A DNA stretch of 64,000 nt from an uncultured beta proteobacterium (GCA_903938815.1 CAJAES010000041.1:1-64000); one strand, 5' to 3'. Positions 33,066 through 43,555 are shown, counted from the first letter of the stretch. Program-made: numbers and translations. The notes: generated by a model not told the origin, from the letters alone.

Positions 33066-34871
33066 ATGAATGAGTTTCTTCCCAGCGAGGTTTCCAGCCC
33101 GGCCCAGGGCACACTGACTGCCGTGGAGGTTTCCCCCGGTGACCGGGTGGCGGCTGGCCAGGTGTTGCTGCGCCTGGAATCCATGAAGATGGAAATTCCA
33201 CTGGCGGCGCCACGCGATGCCAGGGTGCGCAGCGTCCTCGTCGCGGTCGGCGACACGGTGCACGAAGGCGACAGCCTGCTGGTGCTCGAGGCCCTGCCCA
33301 CCGGGGAGGCCGCACCAGTGCTTGCAGCGGCGGCCGTGGCGCCCCACCCCGGGCTCGCAACCCTGCAGGCGCGCCGTCAGCTGCTGGCTGACGCCGCGCG
33401 CCCGGAAGCCGTTTCGCGCCGCCACGCGCTCGGCCGGCGCACCGCCCGCGAGAACGTGGCCGACCTGCTGGACGCCGGCAGCTTCACGGAGTACGGCGCC
33501 TTCGCCGTGGCGGCGCAGCGCAGCCGCCGGCCGCTGGACGAACTGCAGCGCCAGACCCCCGCCGACGGCCTGATCGCCGGCACCGGCACCGTCGACGGGC
33601 GCCCGGTGGCCGTGCTGGCCTACGACTACACCGTGCTTGCGGGCACCCAGGGCGTGTTCAATCACCGCAAGGCCGACCGCCTGCTGGCCATCGCCGAACG
33701 CGAGAGGCTGCCCCTGGTGCTGTTTGCCGAAGGCGGCGGCGGCCGCCCGGGGGATGTCGACTGGCAGGGCGTGGCGGGGCTCGACTGCGCCACCTTCGGC
33801 CGCTTCGCGGCGCTGTCGGGCGTGGTGCCGACGATCGGCATCGCGGCCGGATACTGCTTCGCCGGCAATGCCGCGCTGCTGGGCTGCTGCGACGTGGTCG
33901 TGGCCACCGAGGGCAGCAGCCTCGGCCTGGGCGGGCCGGCCATGATCGAAGGGGGAGGCCTCGGGCGCGTGGCGCCGCAGGATGTGGGCCCCGTGGATGT
34001 GCTCGCCGCCGCGGGTGCGGTGGACTGCGTGGTCGCGGACGAGTCTGCCGCCGTGGCGCTGGCGCGCACGCTGCTGGGCCTGCTGGCCGGAGCGCGCCGG
34101 CCCGGCCCGGCCGGCGGCGACGCCCAGACGCTGCGCAGCCTGATGCCGGCGCAGCGCAACGCGGCCTACGAGGTGCGCACGGTGCTCGAGACCGTCTTCG
34201 ACGCCGGCTCGCTGGTGGAACTTCGCCCCGCCTTCGGCCGCCCGGTGCTGACGGCGCTGGCCCGGCTGGACGGCCGCCCCGTCGCCGTGGCTGCGAGCCA
34301 GGTGCGGCACGGCGCCGGCGCGCTGGACGCCCCGGCCTGCGACTCGTTGGCGCGGCTGATGCAGCTGGCCGATGCGCATGGCCTGCCCCTGCTGAGCTTC
34401 GTCGACACGCCCGGCTTCATGGTGGGCCCGGCATCCGAGGCGACCGGCATGCTGCGCCACGCCGCGCGCCTGTTCGTGACGGCCGCAGCCTTGCGCGTGC
34501 CGGTGGCTTCGGTGGTGCTGCGGCGCGGCTACGGCCTGGGCGCGATGGCGCTCACGGCCGGGCACTTCCATGCGCCGGTGGCCACGGCCGCCTGGCCGAG
34601 CGGCGAATTCGGGGCCATGGGGCTGGAAGGTTCGGTCCGGCTGGGCTTCCGCCGGGAACTCGAGGCCGCGCCCGAGCACGCCCGCGAAGCCCTGTTCCAG
34701 CGCCTGCTGGCCGAAGCGGTGGCGCGCGGCGAGGCGCTCAACATGGCCAGCCACCTGGAGATCGACGACGTGATCGACCCCGCCGAGACGCGCGACTGGC
34801 TGTTGCGCGTGCTGCGCTCGGCCGACGGCCGGCCGCTGCCGCCCCGGCGCGCCTTCGTCGACCCCTGCTGA
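33066..34871 (+). CDS. Biotinyl domain fused to acyl-CoA carboxyltransferase (beta-type)
   Basis: A 601-residue fusion. Residues 1-80 are a biotin carboxyl carrier domain with the biotinylation motif ESMKME (Lys41). Residues 110-600 are a carboxyltransferase of the propionyl/methylcrotonyl-CoA type, with GVFNHRKADRLLAIAE, SLGLGGPAMIEGGGLG and FVDTPGFMVGPASEATG. Usually the biotin domain is on the carboxylase (alpha) subunit, so the order here is unusual. No biotin carboxylase gene is nearby. It may carboxylate an acyl-CoA or act with a biotin carboxylase encoded elsewhere. The start at 33066 (MNEFLPSEV) is preferred to a TTG five codons upstream. Confidence 0.85.
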   Translation: MNEFLPSEVSSPAQGTLTAVEVSPGDRVAAGQVLLRLESMKMEIPLAAPRDARVRSVLVAVGDTVHEGDSLLVLEALPTGEAAPVLAAAAVAPHPGLATLQARRQLLADAARPEAVSRRHALGRRTARENVADLLDAGSFTEYGAFAVAAQRSRRPLDELQRQTPADGLIAGTGTVDGRPVAVLAYDYTVLAGTQGVFNHRKADRLLAIAERERLPLVLFAEGGGGRPGDVDWQGVAGLDCATFGRFAALSGVVPTIGIAAGYCFAGNAALLGCCDVVVATEGSSLGLGGPAMIEGGGLGRVAPQDVGPVDVLAAAGAVDCVVADESAAVALARTLLGLLAGARRPGPAGGDAQTLRSLMPAQRNAAYEVRTVLETVFDAGSLVELRPAFGRPVLTALARLDGRPVAVAASQVRHGAGALDAPACDSLARLMQLADAHGLPLLSFVDTPGFMVGPASEATGMLRHAARLFVTAAALRVPVASVVLRRGYGLGAMALTAGHFHAPVATAAWPSGEFGAMGLEGSVRLGFRRELEAAPEHAREALFQRLLAEAVARGEALNMASHLEIDDVIDPAETRDWLLRVLRSADGRPLPPRRAFVDPC

Positions 34872-34888
34872 GCGACAATCCCGCCACC

Positions 34889-35332
34889 ATGAGCGCCTTC
34901 GATACACCCACCGTCAGCGACGCCGAACGCGCCGAACTCGAGATCACGCTGGCCAGTTCGATGGAGCTGGTGCAGCTGGGCCTCGGCACCATGATCGACA
35001 TCCGACAGGGCTTCGAGATCGAGATGAAGGGCGCTATCCCCGGCACGGTGCACATCCCCCTGTTCGAGGTGAAGAAGCTGCTGGGCGACAAGCTGACGGA
35101 GAACGAGCAGGAAGTGCTGGACACCGGCACCCCGAGCGACATCGACATCAAGGGCCTGATCACCACGATCAACCGCCTGCACAACGCCCGCGATCATCTG
35201 CTGCTGATCACCTGCAACAGCGGGCGGCGCAGCCTTTACGCAGCGAGCCTGCTGCGCTCGCTCGGCTACCCCAAGGCATTGTCCGTGGCGGGCGGTTTCC
35301 AAGCCTGGAAGAAGCTTCAGACTTCTGCCTGA
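34889..35332 (+). CDS. Rhodanese-like domain protein
   Basis: A 147-residue single-domain rhodanese. The active-site loop is CNSGRRSL with Cys near residue 110, followed by SLGYPKALSVAGGFQAWKK, the classical rhodanese C-terminus. It could move sulphane sulphur or act as a thiol carrier. An insert between the two halves (residues about 65-95) is longer than in minimal GlpE-type rhodaneses. It lies 17 bp after the carboxyltransferase fusion and is probably co-transcribed. Confidence 0.85.
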   Translation: MSAFDTPTVSDAERAELEITLASSMELVQLGLGTMIDIRQGFEIEMKGAIPGTVHIPLFEVKKLLGDKLTENEQEVLDTGTPSDIDIKGLITTINRLHNARDHLLLITCNSGRRSLYAASLLRSLGYPKALSVAGGFQAWKKLQTSA

Positions 35333-35471
35333 CTCTTGCGCTGGGCACTGGACTCTCCCCAGGCCTTCCCGCGCCAAGGTTCTGGGCGGTAAATCAGTCG
35401 CTCTCGCACTGCCGGCAAGCTGACGCTCGTCAGCGACAACAGTCGGCCCTTTGCGGACGGTCTACCCTGGC

Positions 35472-35496
35472 GGTTCGGGCTGAACCTGTCGAAGCC
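35472..35496. repeat. Intergenic repeat with short palindrome
   Basis: GGTTCGGGCTGAACC (35472-35486) contains the inverted repeat GGTTC/GAACC and is followed by TGTCGAAGCC. Related sequences of the form GTTCGGGCTGAGCCTGTCGAAG are, from memory, abundant between genes in Burkholderiales and other proteobacteria. The rest of the 216-bp gap between the rhodanese and VWA genes shows no gene. Confidence 0.45.
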
Positions 35497-35548
35497 TGCC
35501 GCGGCGCGCAACGCCGGGCAACGCAACGGACAGCGCTCCGCGACAGAG

Positions 35549-36583
35549 TCAGGCCACCCGGCCGAACCAGAACACCGACAAGCCAGCCGCCACCATCGCC
35601 AGCAGTGCACCGGCTGCCGCGAACAGTGCGGAGACCTCGGTTTCCTTGCGCTCGACCACCATGCGCGAGCTGAGCGACTGGTAGACCTTCTTCAGGTCTT
35701 CCGCCGTGCCGGCGTAGAAGTACTCGCCCAGGGTGTTGGAGGCCACCGTCTTGAGCGTTTCCTCGTCGAGGCGCACGCGCATGCTCCAGCCCTCGAAGCC
35801 GATGACCTCGCCACCGGTGGTACCCACGCCGACGGTGTACACCCGCACGCCGCGTTCGGCGGCCATGCGCGAGGCTTCGATCGGATCCGGGCCCGTGGTG
35901 CGCTGGCCGTCGGTGAGCATGATGATGGCCGCGGAGTTGTAGGAGCCCGGCGCCACCGGCTTGAACTCGACCTTCGGCTTGTCGTCGCCCAGCGGCGCGC
36001 CCGGGAACTTGCGCTGCCCGGTGACGTGCTGGATCTCGATGTTGTGCTCGGGGAACAGCGTGGCCAGCGACAGCACGATGGCGCTGCCCGTGGCGGTGGC
36101 CCGCTGCAGCTGGAAGCGGTCGATCGCCGCGATGACGTCTTCGCGGCTGGTGGTGGGAGCCTGCACCACGGCGGCGGTGCCCGCGAAGGAGATCACGCCC
36201 ACGCGCGTGTCGTGCGGCAGGTCCTTCACAAAAGTCTTGGCGGCTTCCTGCGAGGCCACCAGCCGGTTGGGCTTGACGTCCTCGGCACGCATGCTGCCCG
36301 AGACGTCCATGGCCAGGATGATGGTGCGCTGAGACAGCGGCAGCGTGATGGTGGCGGTGGGCCTGGCCGTGGCCAGCAGGAGCACGCCCAGCGCCACCAG
36401 CAGCAGCACCGGTGGCACGTGGCGGCGCCAGCCCGGGCCCTTGCCGAGGGCGGCCCTGGCAATGGCCAGGCTGGCCAGGCGAACGGTGGTCTTGCGGCGG
36501 CGGCGCAGCAGCCACAGGTACAACAAGACGATCAGGGGCAGGAGCAGCAGGCTCCAGAGCATCGTCGGCCATTGGAAGCTCAT
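35549..36583 (-). CDS. VWA domain membrane protein (BatA-like)
   Basis: A 344-residue membrane protein with two N-terminal hydrophobic segments, a von Willebrand factor A domain carrying the MIDAS motif DVSGS (in ILAMDVSGSMRAED, near residue 93-97) and a C-terminal transmembrane segment. This is the BatA arrangement. It follows the DUF58 gene with a four-base overlap. VWA proteins paired with MoxR ATPases act in metal insertion or envelope stress; the target here is unknown. Confidence 0.88.
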   Translation of the reverse strand: MSFQWPTMLWSLLLLPLIVLLYLWLLRRRRKTTVRLASLAIARAALGKGPGWRRHVPPVLLLVALGVLLLATARPTATITLPLSQRTIILAMDVSGSMRAEDVKPNRLVASQEAAKTFVKDLPHDTRVGVISFAGTAAVVQAPTTSREDVIAAIDRFQLQRATATGSAIVLSLATLFPEHNIEIQHVTGQRKFPGAPLGDDKPKVEFKPVAPGSYNSAAIIMLTDGQRTTGPDPIEASRMAAERGVRVYTVGVGTTGGEVIGFEGWSMRVRLDEETLKTVASNTLGEYFYAGTAEDLKKVYQSLSSRMVVERKETEVSALFAAAGALLAMVAAGLSVFWFGRVA

Positions 36584-37514
36584 GCCATTGCTCCCTTCAG
36601 GTGGGTGGGGAAACGCCCGCCGAAGGCCCGCCTGCGGCGGAGGTCGGCGAAGCGCAGCAGCGAGGTCATGAGGTCGTCGTCGGTCGCGAGCTCCAGCGTG
36701 TCGACGCCGGCCCGTGCGAGGGAATCAGCGAGCTGTTCCTCGGCTTCCTCGGCCAGCGCGGCGTAGCGTTCGCGGAACCCCGGGTCCGTCGCGTCGACGA
36801 ACAGCTGCTCGCCCGTCTCGGCGTCTTCCACGGTCACGAGGCCGACATCGGGCAGCGCCATCTCGGCGGGGTCGAACAGGCGCACGGCGACCACATCGTG
36901 TCGGCGCGCGAGGCGTCCCAGGGCGTCTTCCCAGCCCGGGGCGCTGATGAAGTCGGACACCACGAACACCAGCGAGCGCCGCTTCATCACTCCCTCGGCG
37001 GTGCGCAGCAGGTCGTACAGCGCGGTGCCGCTGCCGCCGCGCTGCGGCGGGCGGGGGCGGCGCATGCGTTCGAGCAGTTCCAGCACGTGCACGCGCGAGG
37101 CGCCGGGCCGCAGCACGGTGTCCACCTCGTGCCCGTAGAACAGCGCGCCCACCCGGTTGCCGTGGCGCGTGATCACGCGCGCCAGCGCCGCGACGAAGCC
37201 GGCGGAGACCGCCAGCTTGGTGACGTCGCCGGAGCCGAAATCGACGCTGCCGGACAGGTCGAGCAGGAACCAGGCGGTGAGGTCGCGGTCCTCGTGGAAC
37301 TGCCGCACGTGGGGTACTTCCAGCCGGGCGGTCACGTTCCAGTCGATGTGGCGGACGTCGTCGCCGAACTGGTATTCGCGCAGGTCGGCCAGGTCGACGC
37401 CGCCGCCGCGCAGCAGCGTGCGGTAGTCGCCCTGCAGCAGGCCGTCGAGCCGGCGCAGCACCGTCCACTCCAGCCGCTGGAGCAGGGCGTCGGACCGCAG
37501 CTCGGCGGAAGCCT

Positions 37515-37518
<4 letters not shown>
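36580..37518 (-). CDS. DUF58 domain protein
   Basis: A 312-residue soluble DUF58 protein with the family signature GDDVRHIDWNVTAR and the VWA-like DLSGSVDFGSG that follows. It lies between moxR and the VWA gene and overlaps both by four bases. DUF58 proteins form chaperone-like assemblies with MoxR AAA+ ATPases; no biochemical function is established for this one. Confidence 0.88.
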
Positions 37519-38504
<986 letters not shown>

Positions 38505-38514
38505 GGGGGTGTCC

Positions 38515-39495
38515 TCAGAAGGGCGGCATGCCCGCGGCCTGCGCCGCGTTCTCGATGGGCACGGCGAAGCCGATGCCGATGAAGGTGCGCTGCTCGGATG
38601 GGTTGAGGATCGCTGTGACGATGCCGACCACGTGGCCGTCCATCGTGACCAGCGGTCCGCCGGAGTTGCCGGGGTTGGCCGCGGCGTCGAACTGGATCAG
38701 GTTGGTCAGGTCCCGCTGGCCCTCTGGGGAGCGGAATTCGCGCTTCAGGCCCGACACCACGCCCGCGCTGACCGAGGGCCCGATGCCGAAGGGGTGGCCC
38801 ACCGCGATGACCTGGTCGCCGGGGCGGAGGTCCGAGGTGGAGCGCATGGTGGCGGCGTGCAGGTCGTCGGGGATCTTGCGGGGCCGCAGCACGGCGAGGT
38901 CGTTCTCGGGCTGGGTGCCGACGATGTCGGCCTCGCTCTCGCTGCCGTCGAAGAAGCGCACCTTGATGCGCTTGGAGCCCCAGACCACGTGCAGGTTGGT
39001 CAGGATGGTGCCGTTGTCGAGGATCACCACGCCCGTACCGACGCTGCGGTCCTGGTCGCCCGTGTCGTTCTTGTCTTCGTCCTTGTCCTTGCCTTCGTCC
39101 TTCGCGTCTGCAAGGCCCACCACGCGCACGACGGCCGGGTAGATGGCCTCGTAGGCGGCAGCGGCGGCCGAGGGCAGAGGTTCCTTCTCGAGCGATTCGC
39201 GCACGGCGGCATCGATGTGCTTCTGCGTGATGACGCGCTGGCCCGGTTGCAGGAACATCAGCAAGGCAACGGCCAGCAGGGCCATCGAGGCGCCGAAGAA
39301 GGCCCAGATCGGCCCCGGATGCCGGGCAGCCAGACGGTGCAGGCGACCGGCGGGTGGTGGCTTCGGTGGCTGCGGGCCCACGGGCGCCGGGGCGGCGGTG
39401 TCGGCCACCGCCGGGGCGGCGTTGGGCGAGGCCGGGCCCGGCACGGCCGGTGGTGCGCGGCGGGGGGATCGGCTGGTGAGCGGGGCACGTGGCAT
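38515..39495 (-). CDS. Membrane-anchored trypsin-like (Deg/HtrA-type) serine protease without PDZ domain
   Basis: A 326-residue protein. A Pro-rich cytoplasmic N-terminus (1-60) is followed by one transmembrane segment (about 64-84) and an S1C protease domain. The triad is His in LTNLHVVWG, Asp in ENDLAVLRPR and Ser in GNSGGPLV. An acidic/lysine-rich insert (DAKDEGKDKDEDKNDTGDQD) precedes the catalytic domain. No PDZ domain follows, unlike DegP/DegS. It is the first gene of the MoxR/VWA operon and could act as its envelope protease. Confidence 0.85.
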   Translation of the reverse strand: MPRAPLTSRSPRRAPPAVPGPASPNAAPAVADTAAPAPVGPQPPKPPPAGRLHRLAARHPGPIWAFFGASMALLAVALLMFLQPGQRVITQKHIDAAVRESLEKEPLPSAAAAAYEAIYPAVVRVVGLADAKDEGKDKDEDKNDTGDQDRSVGTGVVILDNGTILTNLHVVWGSKRIKVRFFDGSESEADIVGTQPENDLAVLRPRKIPDDLHAATMRSTSDLRPGDQVIAVGHPFGIGPSVSAGVVSGLKREFRSPEGQRDLTNLIQFDAAANPGNSGGPLVTMDGHVVGIVTAILNPSEQRTFIGIGFAVPIENAAQAAGMPPF

Positions 39496-39603
39496 GACAG
39501 CGGACCTGACGTGGTGACCGGACAGTATCACGATGCCGCGCGGCCCGCCCGACCCGAGCCTGCGATGCCCCCGCGCCGCGCTGTGTTGCAATGCCGGGCT
39601 GCC

Positions 39604-40419
39604 ATGTGGATCGATTCGCACTGCCATCTCGACGCGCCGGAATTCGATTCCGACCGGGACGCCGTGGTGGCCGCCGCCCGCACCGCCGGGGTGCGGATGA
39701 TGGTCATCCCGGCCGTGGCTGCGGCGCACTTCGAGGGTGCGCGACAGCTGGCGCACCGCCACGGGCTGGCCTACGCACTGGGCTTGCACCCGTTGTGGCT
39801 CGACCGTGCCGACGACGCCGACCTCGACCTCCTGCGGCAGGCCCTGGCCGACGCGCGTGACGACCCGCGCCTGGTGGCCGTGGGCGAAATCGGCCTCGAT
39901 CACTTCGTGCCCGGGCTCGACCGCGCGCGGCAGGAGCGCTTCTATCTCGCCCAGCTCAGGATCGCCCGCGACGCGGGGCTGCCGGTGATCCTGCACGTGC
40001 GTCGGTCCGCCGATGCGCTGCTGAAGGGCCTGCGCCGCATCGAGGTGGCGGGCGGCATCGCGCATGCCTTCAATGGCAGCGTCGTGCAGGCGAAGGCTTT
40101 CGCCGAACGCGGCTTCCGGCTCGGCTTCGGCGGCACGCTCACCTTCGAGCGCGCACTGCAGATCCGCGCCCTGGCGCGGGATCTCCCCGAAACCGTGCCG
40201 GTGCTGGAGACCGACGCCCCCGACATCCCGCCGCACTGGCTGTATCGCACGGCCGAACAGCGTGCCGCGGGCCAGACCAGCCGCAACGCGCCGGCCGAGC
40301 TGCCGCGCATCGCGGCCGAACTGGCCGGGCTGCGGGGCTGGACGCTCGAGCACACTGCCGCCGTGACCTCCGCCAACGCGCTGGCGGCGCTGCCCCGGCT
40401 GGGAGCGCTGCTGTCGTGA
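39604..40419 (+). CDS. tatD: TatD family metal-dependent hydrolase
   Basis: A 271-residue TatD-type DNase/hydrolase. Metal-binding motifs are DSHCHLD at the N-terminus, GEIGLDHF, ILHVR, HAFNGS and ETDAPDIPP. TatD proteins have 3'-5' exonuclease activity and are linked to DNA repair or RNA quality control. The final codon overlaps the GTG start of the glycosylase gene. YabD/YcfH-type paralogues cannot be separated by sequence alone, so the symbol is tentative. Confidence 0.85.
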   Translation: MWIDSHCHLDAPEFDSDRDAVVAAARTAGVRMMVIPAVAAAHFEGARQLAHRHGLAYALGLHPLWLDRADDADLDLLRQALADARDDPRLVAVGEIGLDHFVPGLDRARQERFYLAQLRIARDAGLPVILHVRRSADALLKGLRRIEVAGGIAHAFNGSVVQAKAFAERGFRLGFGGTLTFERALQIRALARDLPETVPVLETDAPDIPPHWLYRTAEQRAAGQTSRNAPAELPRIAAELAGLRGWTLEHTAAVTSANALAALPRLGALLS

Positions 40420-40919
40420 GTGAACTGCTGCAGGGGCTGCCCCCGGTCATCGCGCGCGGCACGAAGCTGGTGGTGCTGGGCAGCTTCCCCGGGGTGGCTT
40501 CGCTCGAGGCAGGGCAGTACTACGCGCATCCGCGCAACCATTTCTGGCCGATCCTGTCGGCGCTCTGGGGCCTGGACCTGCGGGCGCTGCCGTATGCGCG
40601 CCGCCTGCAGGAACTGCGCGAGCGCGGCCTGGGGGTGTGGGATGTCTACGCCGCCTGCCGGCGCGAAGGCAGCCTGGACAGCGCCATCCAGGCGCCCGAG
40701 TTCAATGACCTGGCCAGCCTGAAACGCCGTGCGCCCGGCCTGCGCGGGGTGGCGCACAACGGCGGCGAGTCGGCGCGCGCGATGGCGCATACGCGGCAGT
40801 TCGGCCTGCCGGTGTGGCGGCTGCCTTCCACCAGCCCGGCCAATGCCAGCTGGTCCTTCGAACGCAAGCACGCCGCCTGGCGTGCCGTCTTCCTGGAAGC
40901 AGGTCTCGATGTCCTCTGA
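40416..40919 (+). CDS. DNA-deoxyinosine glycosylase, uracil-DNA glycosylase superfamily
   Basis: A 167-residue UDG-fold protein. The VLGSFPG motif near the N-terminus, YYAHPRNHFWPIL and the later STSPANAS motif are those of the small family annotated as DNA-deoxyinosine glycosylase. It would excise deaminated purine or pyrimidine from DNA. It starts with GTG inside the tatD stop (four-base overlap) and itself overlaps the next gene by 11 bp. Confidence 0.82.
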   Translation: MSELLQGLPPVIARGTKLVVLGSFPGVASLEAGQYYAHPRNHFWPILSALWGLDLRALPYARRLQELRERGLGVWDVYAACRREGSLDSAIQAPEFNDLASLKRRAPGLRGVAHNGGESARAMAHTRQFGLPVWRLPSTSPANASWSFERKHAAWRAVFLEAGLDVL

Positions 40920-41676
40920 GTTGCCTTTCACGCCCGTCACCCTGTCGGAACACGACGGCGTGCGCTACCTGCATCTGGACTCCGTGTGGGTGCAGGGCGC
41001 CATGCGGATCCGGCAGCCGCAGGTGGTGGTTCTGGAATATGTACAGCGCATGCTGGCGGCGGTGCTGTGGCGCTCCTCGGCCGCGCTGTCGCAGGGGCGC
41101 GCGGTTCAGCTGGGCCTGGGCGCGGGGGCCATCACGCGCTTCACGCTGAAGGCGCTGAAGCTGCCCACCACGGTGGTGGAGATCAACCCGATGGTCGTCG
41201 ATGTGAACCGTCTGCGCTTTCACCTGCCCGTGGGCGACCCGAAGCTCGAGGTGGTGGTGGCCGACGCCGGCGCGTGGCTGAAGACGGCCGAGCCGCGCAG
41301 CACCGGGCTGCTGCACGTCGACCTCTACGACCACGAGGCCGCCGCGCCCGTGCTGGACGACGCCGAGTTCTACGCCGGCTGCCACGCCCTGCTGGAAGAC
41401 GGCGGCGTGTTCAGCGTCAACCTCTTCGGGCGCGATGCCAGCTATGCCGAGAGCGCGGCCCGCATCGCCGAGGTCTTCGGCCCGGAGAACGTCTGGCGGC
41501 TGCGCGCCACCCGCGAAGGCAACAGCGTCGTCATCGCGACGCGCGGTGCGCCGCTGCCCGAACGCGCCGAGCGCCTGCAGCGGGCGGATACCATCGAAGC
41601 GCGCTTCGGCACGCTCGGGCTTCCCGCCCGCAAGTGGCTGCGGCTGATCCGCCCCTACCTGGCCGACCCCGCATGA
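40909..41676 (+). CDS. Spermidine synthase-like class I methyltransferase-fold protein
   Basis: A 255-residue protein with the nucleotide/SAM-binding LGLGAGAITRF motif and VVEINPMVV, as in polyamine synthases and related methyltransferases. It is shorter than many spermidine synthases, and the normal aspartate pair of the polyamine site is not evident, so true polyamine synthesis is doubtful. It overlaps the glycosylase gene by 11 bp and the GspE-like gene by four, implying coupled expression. Confidence 0.75.
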   Translation: MSSELPFTPVTLSEHDGVRYLHLDSVWVQGAMRIRQPQVVVLEYVQRMLAAVLWRSSAALSQGRAVQLGLGAGAITRFTLKALKLPTTVVEINPMVVDVNRLRFHLPVGDPKLEVVVADAGAWLKTAEPRSTGLLHVDLYDHEAAAPVLDDAEFYAGCHALLEDGGVFSVNLFGRDASYAESAARIAEVFGPENVWRLRATREGNSVVIATRGAPLPERAERLQRADTIEARFGTLGLPARKWLRLIRPYLADPA

Positions 41677-43469
41677 CGACACCCCGCCGCGACGCCAAGA
41701 CCCGCGCCCACCCCAAGGGGCTGCTGGACTGGCGCGAACTGCTCGACTGGCTGCTGGCCGACGCGCTGATCACGCCGGAGGACTCCGAGCGCGTGATCCA
41801 GCGTTTCGGTGCGGGGGCATCCAGCCTGCACGCGCTGGTGCGGCTGGGCGGTGCGGGCCTGAAACGCGTCGGGTCGGGCGCCGCGCTGGACACCGAGGCG
41901 CTCACCGAATGGCTGGCCGGCCGCGCCGGTATTGGCTACCTGCGCATCGACCCCCTGCGCGCCGACGTGGGGCGCGTGGCCGACGTGATGTCCGTGCGGT
42001 ACGCCGAAACGCGCTGCGCCCTGCCCATCAGCTACGGCGCCACCGAGGTCACGGTCGCCACCGGCGAGCCCTTCGACATCGGCTGGCTGCCCGAGATCGA
42101 GGCGCACACGCGGCGCACCGTGCGCCTGGTGCTGGCCAACCCGCTGGACGTGCGGCGCTACACCACCGAGTTCTATGCGCTCGCCAAGTCGGTGCGCAGC
42201 GCCACCAAGTCGGGCGAGGTGTCCACGGCGGCCAGCTTCGAGCAGCTGGTGGAGCTGGGCAAGACCAACAAGCAGCTCGACGCCAACGACCAGGGCGTGG
42301 TGCAGGTGGTCGACTGGCTGTGGCAATACGCTTTCGACCAGCGCGCCAGCGACATCCACCTGGAGCCCCGGCGCGAGATCGGCGTGATCCGCTTTCGCAT
42401 CGACGGCGTGCTGCACACCGTCTACCAGGTGCCCCTGGGCGTGATGAACGCGATGACGGCGCGCATCAAGCTGCTGGGCCGCATGGACGTGGTGGAGCGC
42501 CGCCGCCCGCTGGACGGCCGCATCAAGACGCGGCGACCCGAGGGCACCGAGGTCGAGATGCGCCTGTCCACCATGCCCACCGCGTTCGGCGAGAAGATGG
42601 TGATGCGCATCTTCGACCCCGAGGCGGCAGTGAAGGACCTGGAGCAGCTGGGCTTCGGCGCGCACGATGCGCCGCGCTGGCAGGAGCTGATTTCGCGGCC
42701 GCACGGCATCATCCTCGTGACCGGGCCCACGGGCAGCGGCAAGACGACGACGCTGTATTCCACGCTCAAGCGGCTGGCCACCGACGAGGTCAACGTCTGC
42801 ACGGTCGAGGACCCGATCGAGATGATCGAGCCCTCGTTCAACCAGACGCAGGTGCACCAGGCCATCGACATGGGGTTCGCTGAAGGCTTGCGCGCCCTGA
42901 TGCGGCAGGACCCGGACATCATCATGGTGGGCGAGATCCGCGACCTCGCCACCGCCGAGATGGCCATCCAGGCGGCACTGACCGGGCATCTGGTGTTCAG
43001 CACGCTGCACACGAACGATGCCGCCGCCGCCGTCACGCGGCTGGCCGACCTGGGCGTGCCGCCCTACCTGATCGCGGCCACGGTGGTGGGCGTGCTGGCG
43101 CAGCGGCTGGTGCGCTCGCTGTGCCCTGCCTGCAAGACGCGCGACGAGACCACCTCGCGCGACACGCTCGACGAGCTGGCCCGGCCCTGGCGGCTCTCGG
43201 GCGGCGTGCGGCCCTACAAGCCCGTGGGTTGCCTGGAGTGCCGCCACACGGGCTACCGTGGTCGCGTGGGTCTTTACGAACTGATGGTGATGACGGACGC
43301 CGCGCGCGAGCAGGTCCACCCCACGCTGGACGCGCCCTCCCTGCGCCGTCAGGCCGTGAAAGACGGCATGCGGCCGCTGCGGCTGGCCGGCGCCATGAAG
43401 GTGGCCGAGGGCGTGACGACGGTGGAGGAGATCCTGCGCAACACCCCCATCCTGGACGTTCGGGCCTGA
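41673..43469 (+). CDS. GspE/PulE/PilB-family secretion or pilus ATPase
   Basis: A 598-residue type II secretion/type IV pilus assembly ATPase. A GspE N-terminal domain (about 1-160) is followed by the core: arginine-finger region RRRPLDGR near 277-284, Walker A GPTGSGKT at 351-358, Asp box EDPIEM, Walker B VGEIRDLATA and His box STLHTNDA. A tetracysteine zinc motif is present (CPACK then CLECRHTGYRG). No other secretion or pilin genes lie in the window, so it is an orphan. Whether it is PilB- or GspE-like in function is undecided. Confidence 0.9.
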   Translation: MTTPRRDAKTRAHPKGLLDWRELLDWLLADALITPEDSERVIQRFGAGASSLHALVRLGGAGLKRVGSGAALDTEALTEWLAGRAGIGYLRIDPLRADVGRVADVMSVRYAETRCALPISYGATEVTVATGEPFDIGWLPEIEAHTRRTVRLVLANPLDVRRYTTEFYALAKSVRSATKSGEVSTAASFEQLVELGKTNKQLDANDQGVVQVVDWLWQYAFDQRASDIHLEPRREIGVIRFRIDGVLHTVYQVPLGVMNAMTARIKLLGRMDVVERRRPLDGRIKTRRPEGTEVEMRLSTMPTAFGEKMVMRIFDPEAAVKDLEQLGFGAHDAPRWQELISRPHGIILVTGPTGSGKTTTLYSTLKRLATDEVNVCTVEDPIEMIEPSFNQTQVHQAIDMGFAEGLRALMRQDPDIIMVGEIRDLATAEMAIQAALTGHLVFSTLHTNDAAAAVTRLADLGVPPYLIAATVVGVLAQRLVRSLCPACKTRDETTSRDTLDELARPWRLSGGVRPYKPVGCLECRHTGYRGRVGLYELMVMTDAAREQVHPTLDAPSLRRQAVKDGMRPLRLAGAMKVAEGVTTVEEILRNTPILDVRA

Positions 43470-43479
43470 TCTTCGTTAA

Positions 43480-43521
43480 GTGGAATCCACATCTGCCCGC
43501 GCCGTCGGCCCTGCCTAGAAT
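43480..43521 (+). promoter_or_regulatory. Putative tctBA promoter with palindrome
   Basis: GTGGAATCCAC at 43480-43490 is a palindrome of two 5-bp arms around one base. TAGAAT at 43516-43521 is a good -10; the -35 position (around 43492-43498) matches the consensus poorly, so an activator bound at the palindrome is possible. GGAGGAG lies just ahead of the tctB start. Confidence 0.35.
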
Positions 43522-43555
43522 GCAGCGGGTCCGGGGCTTGCCCGGAGGAGACGAC

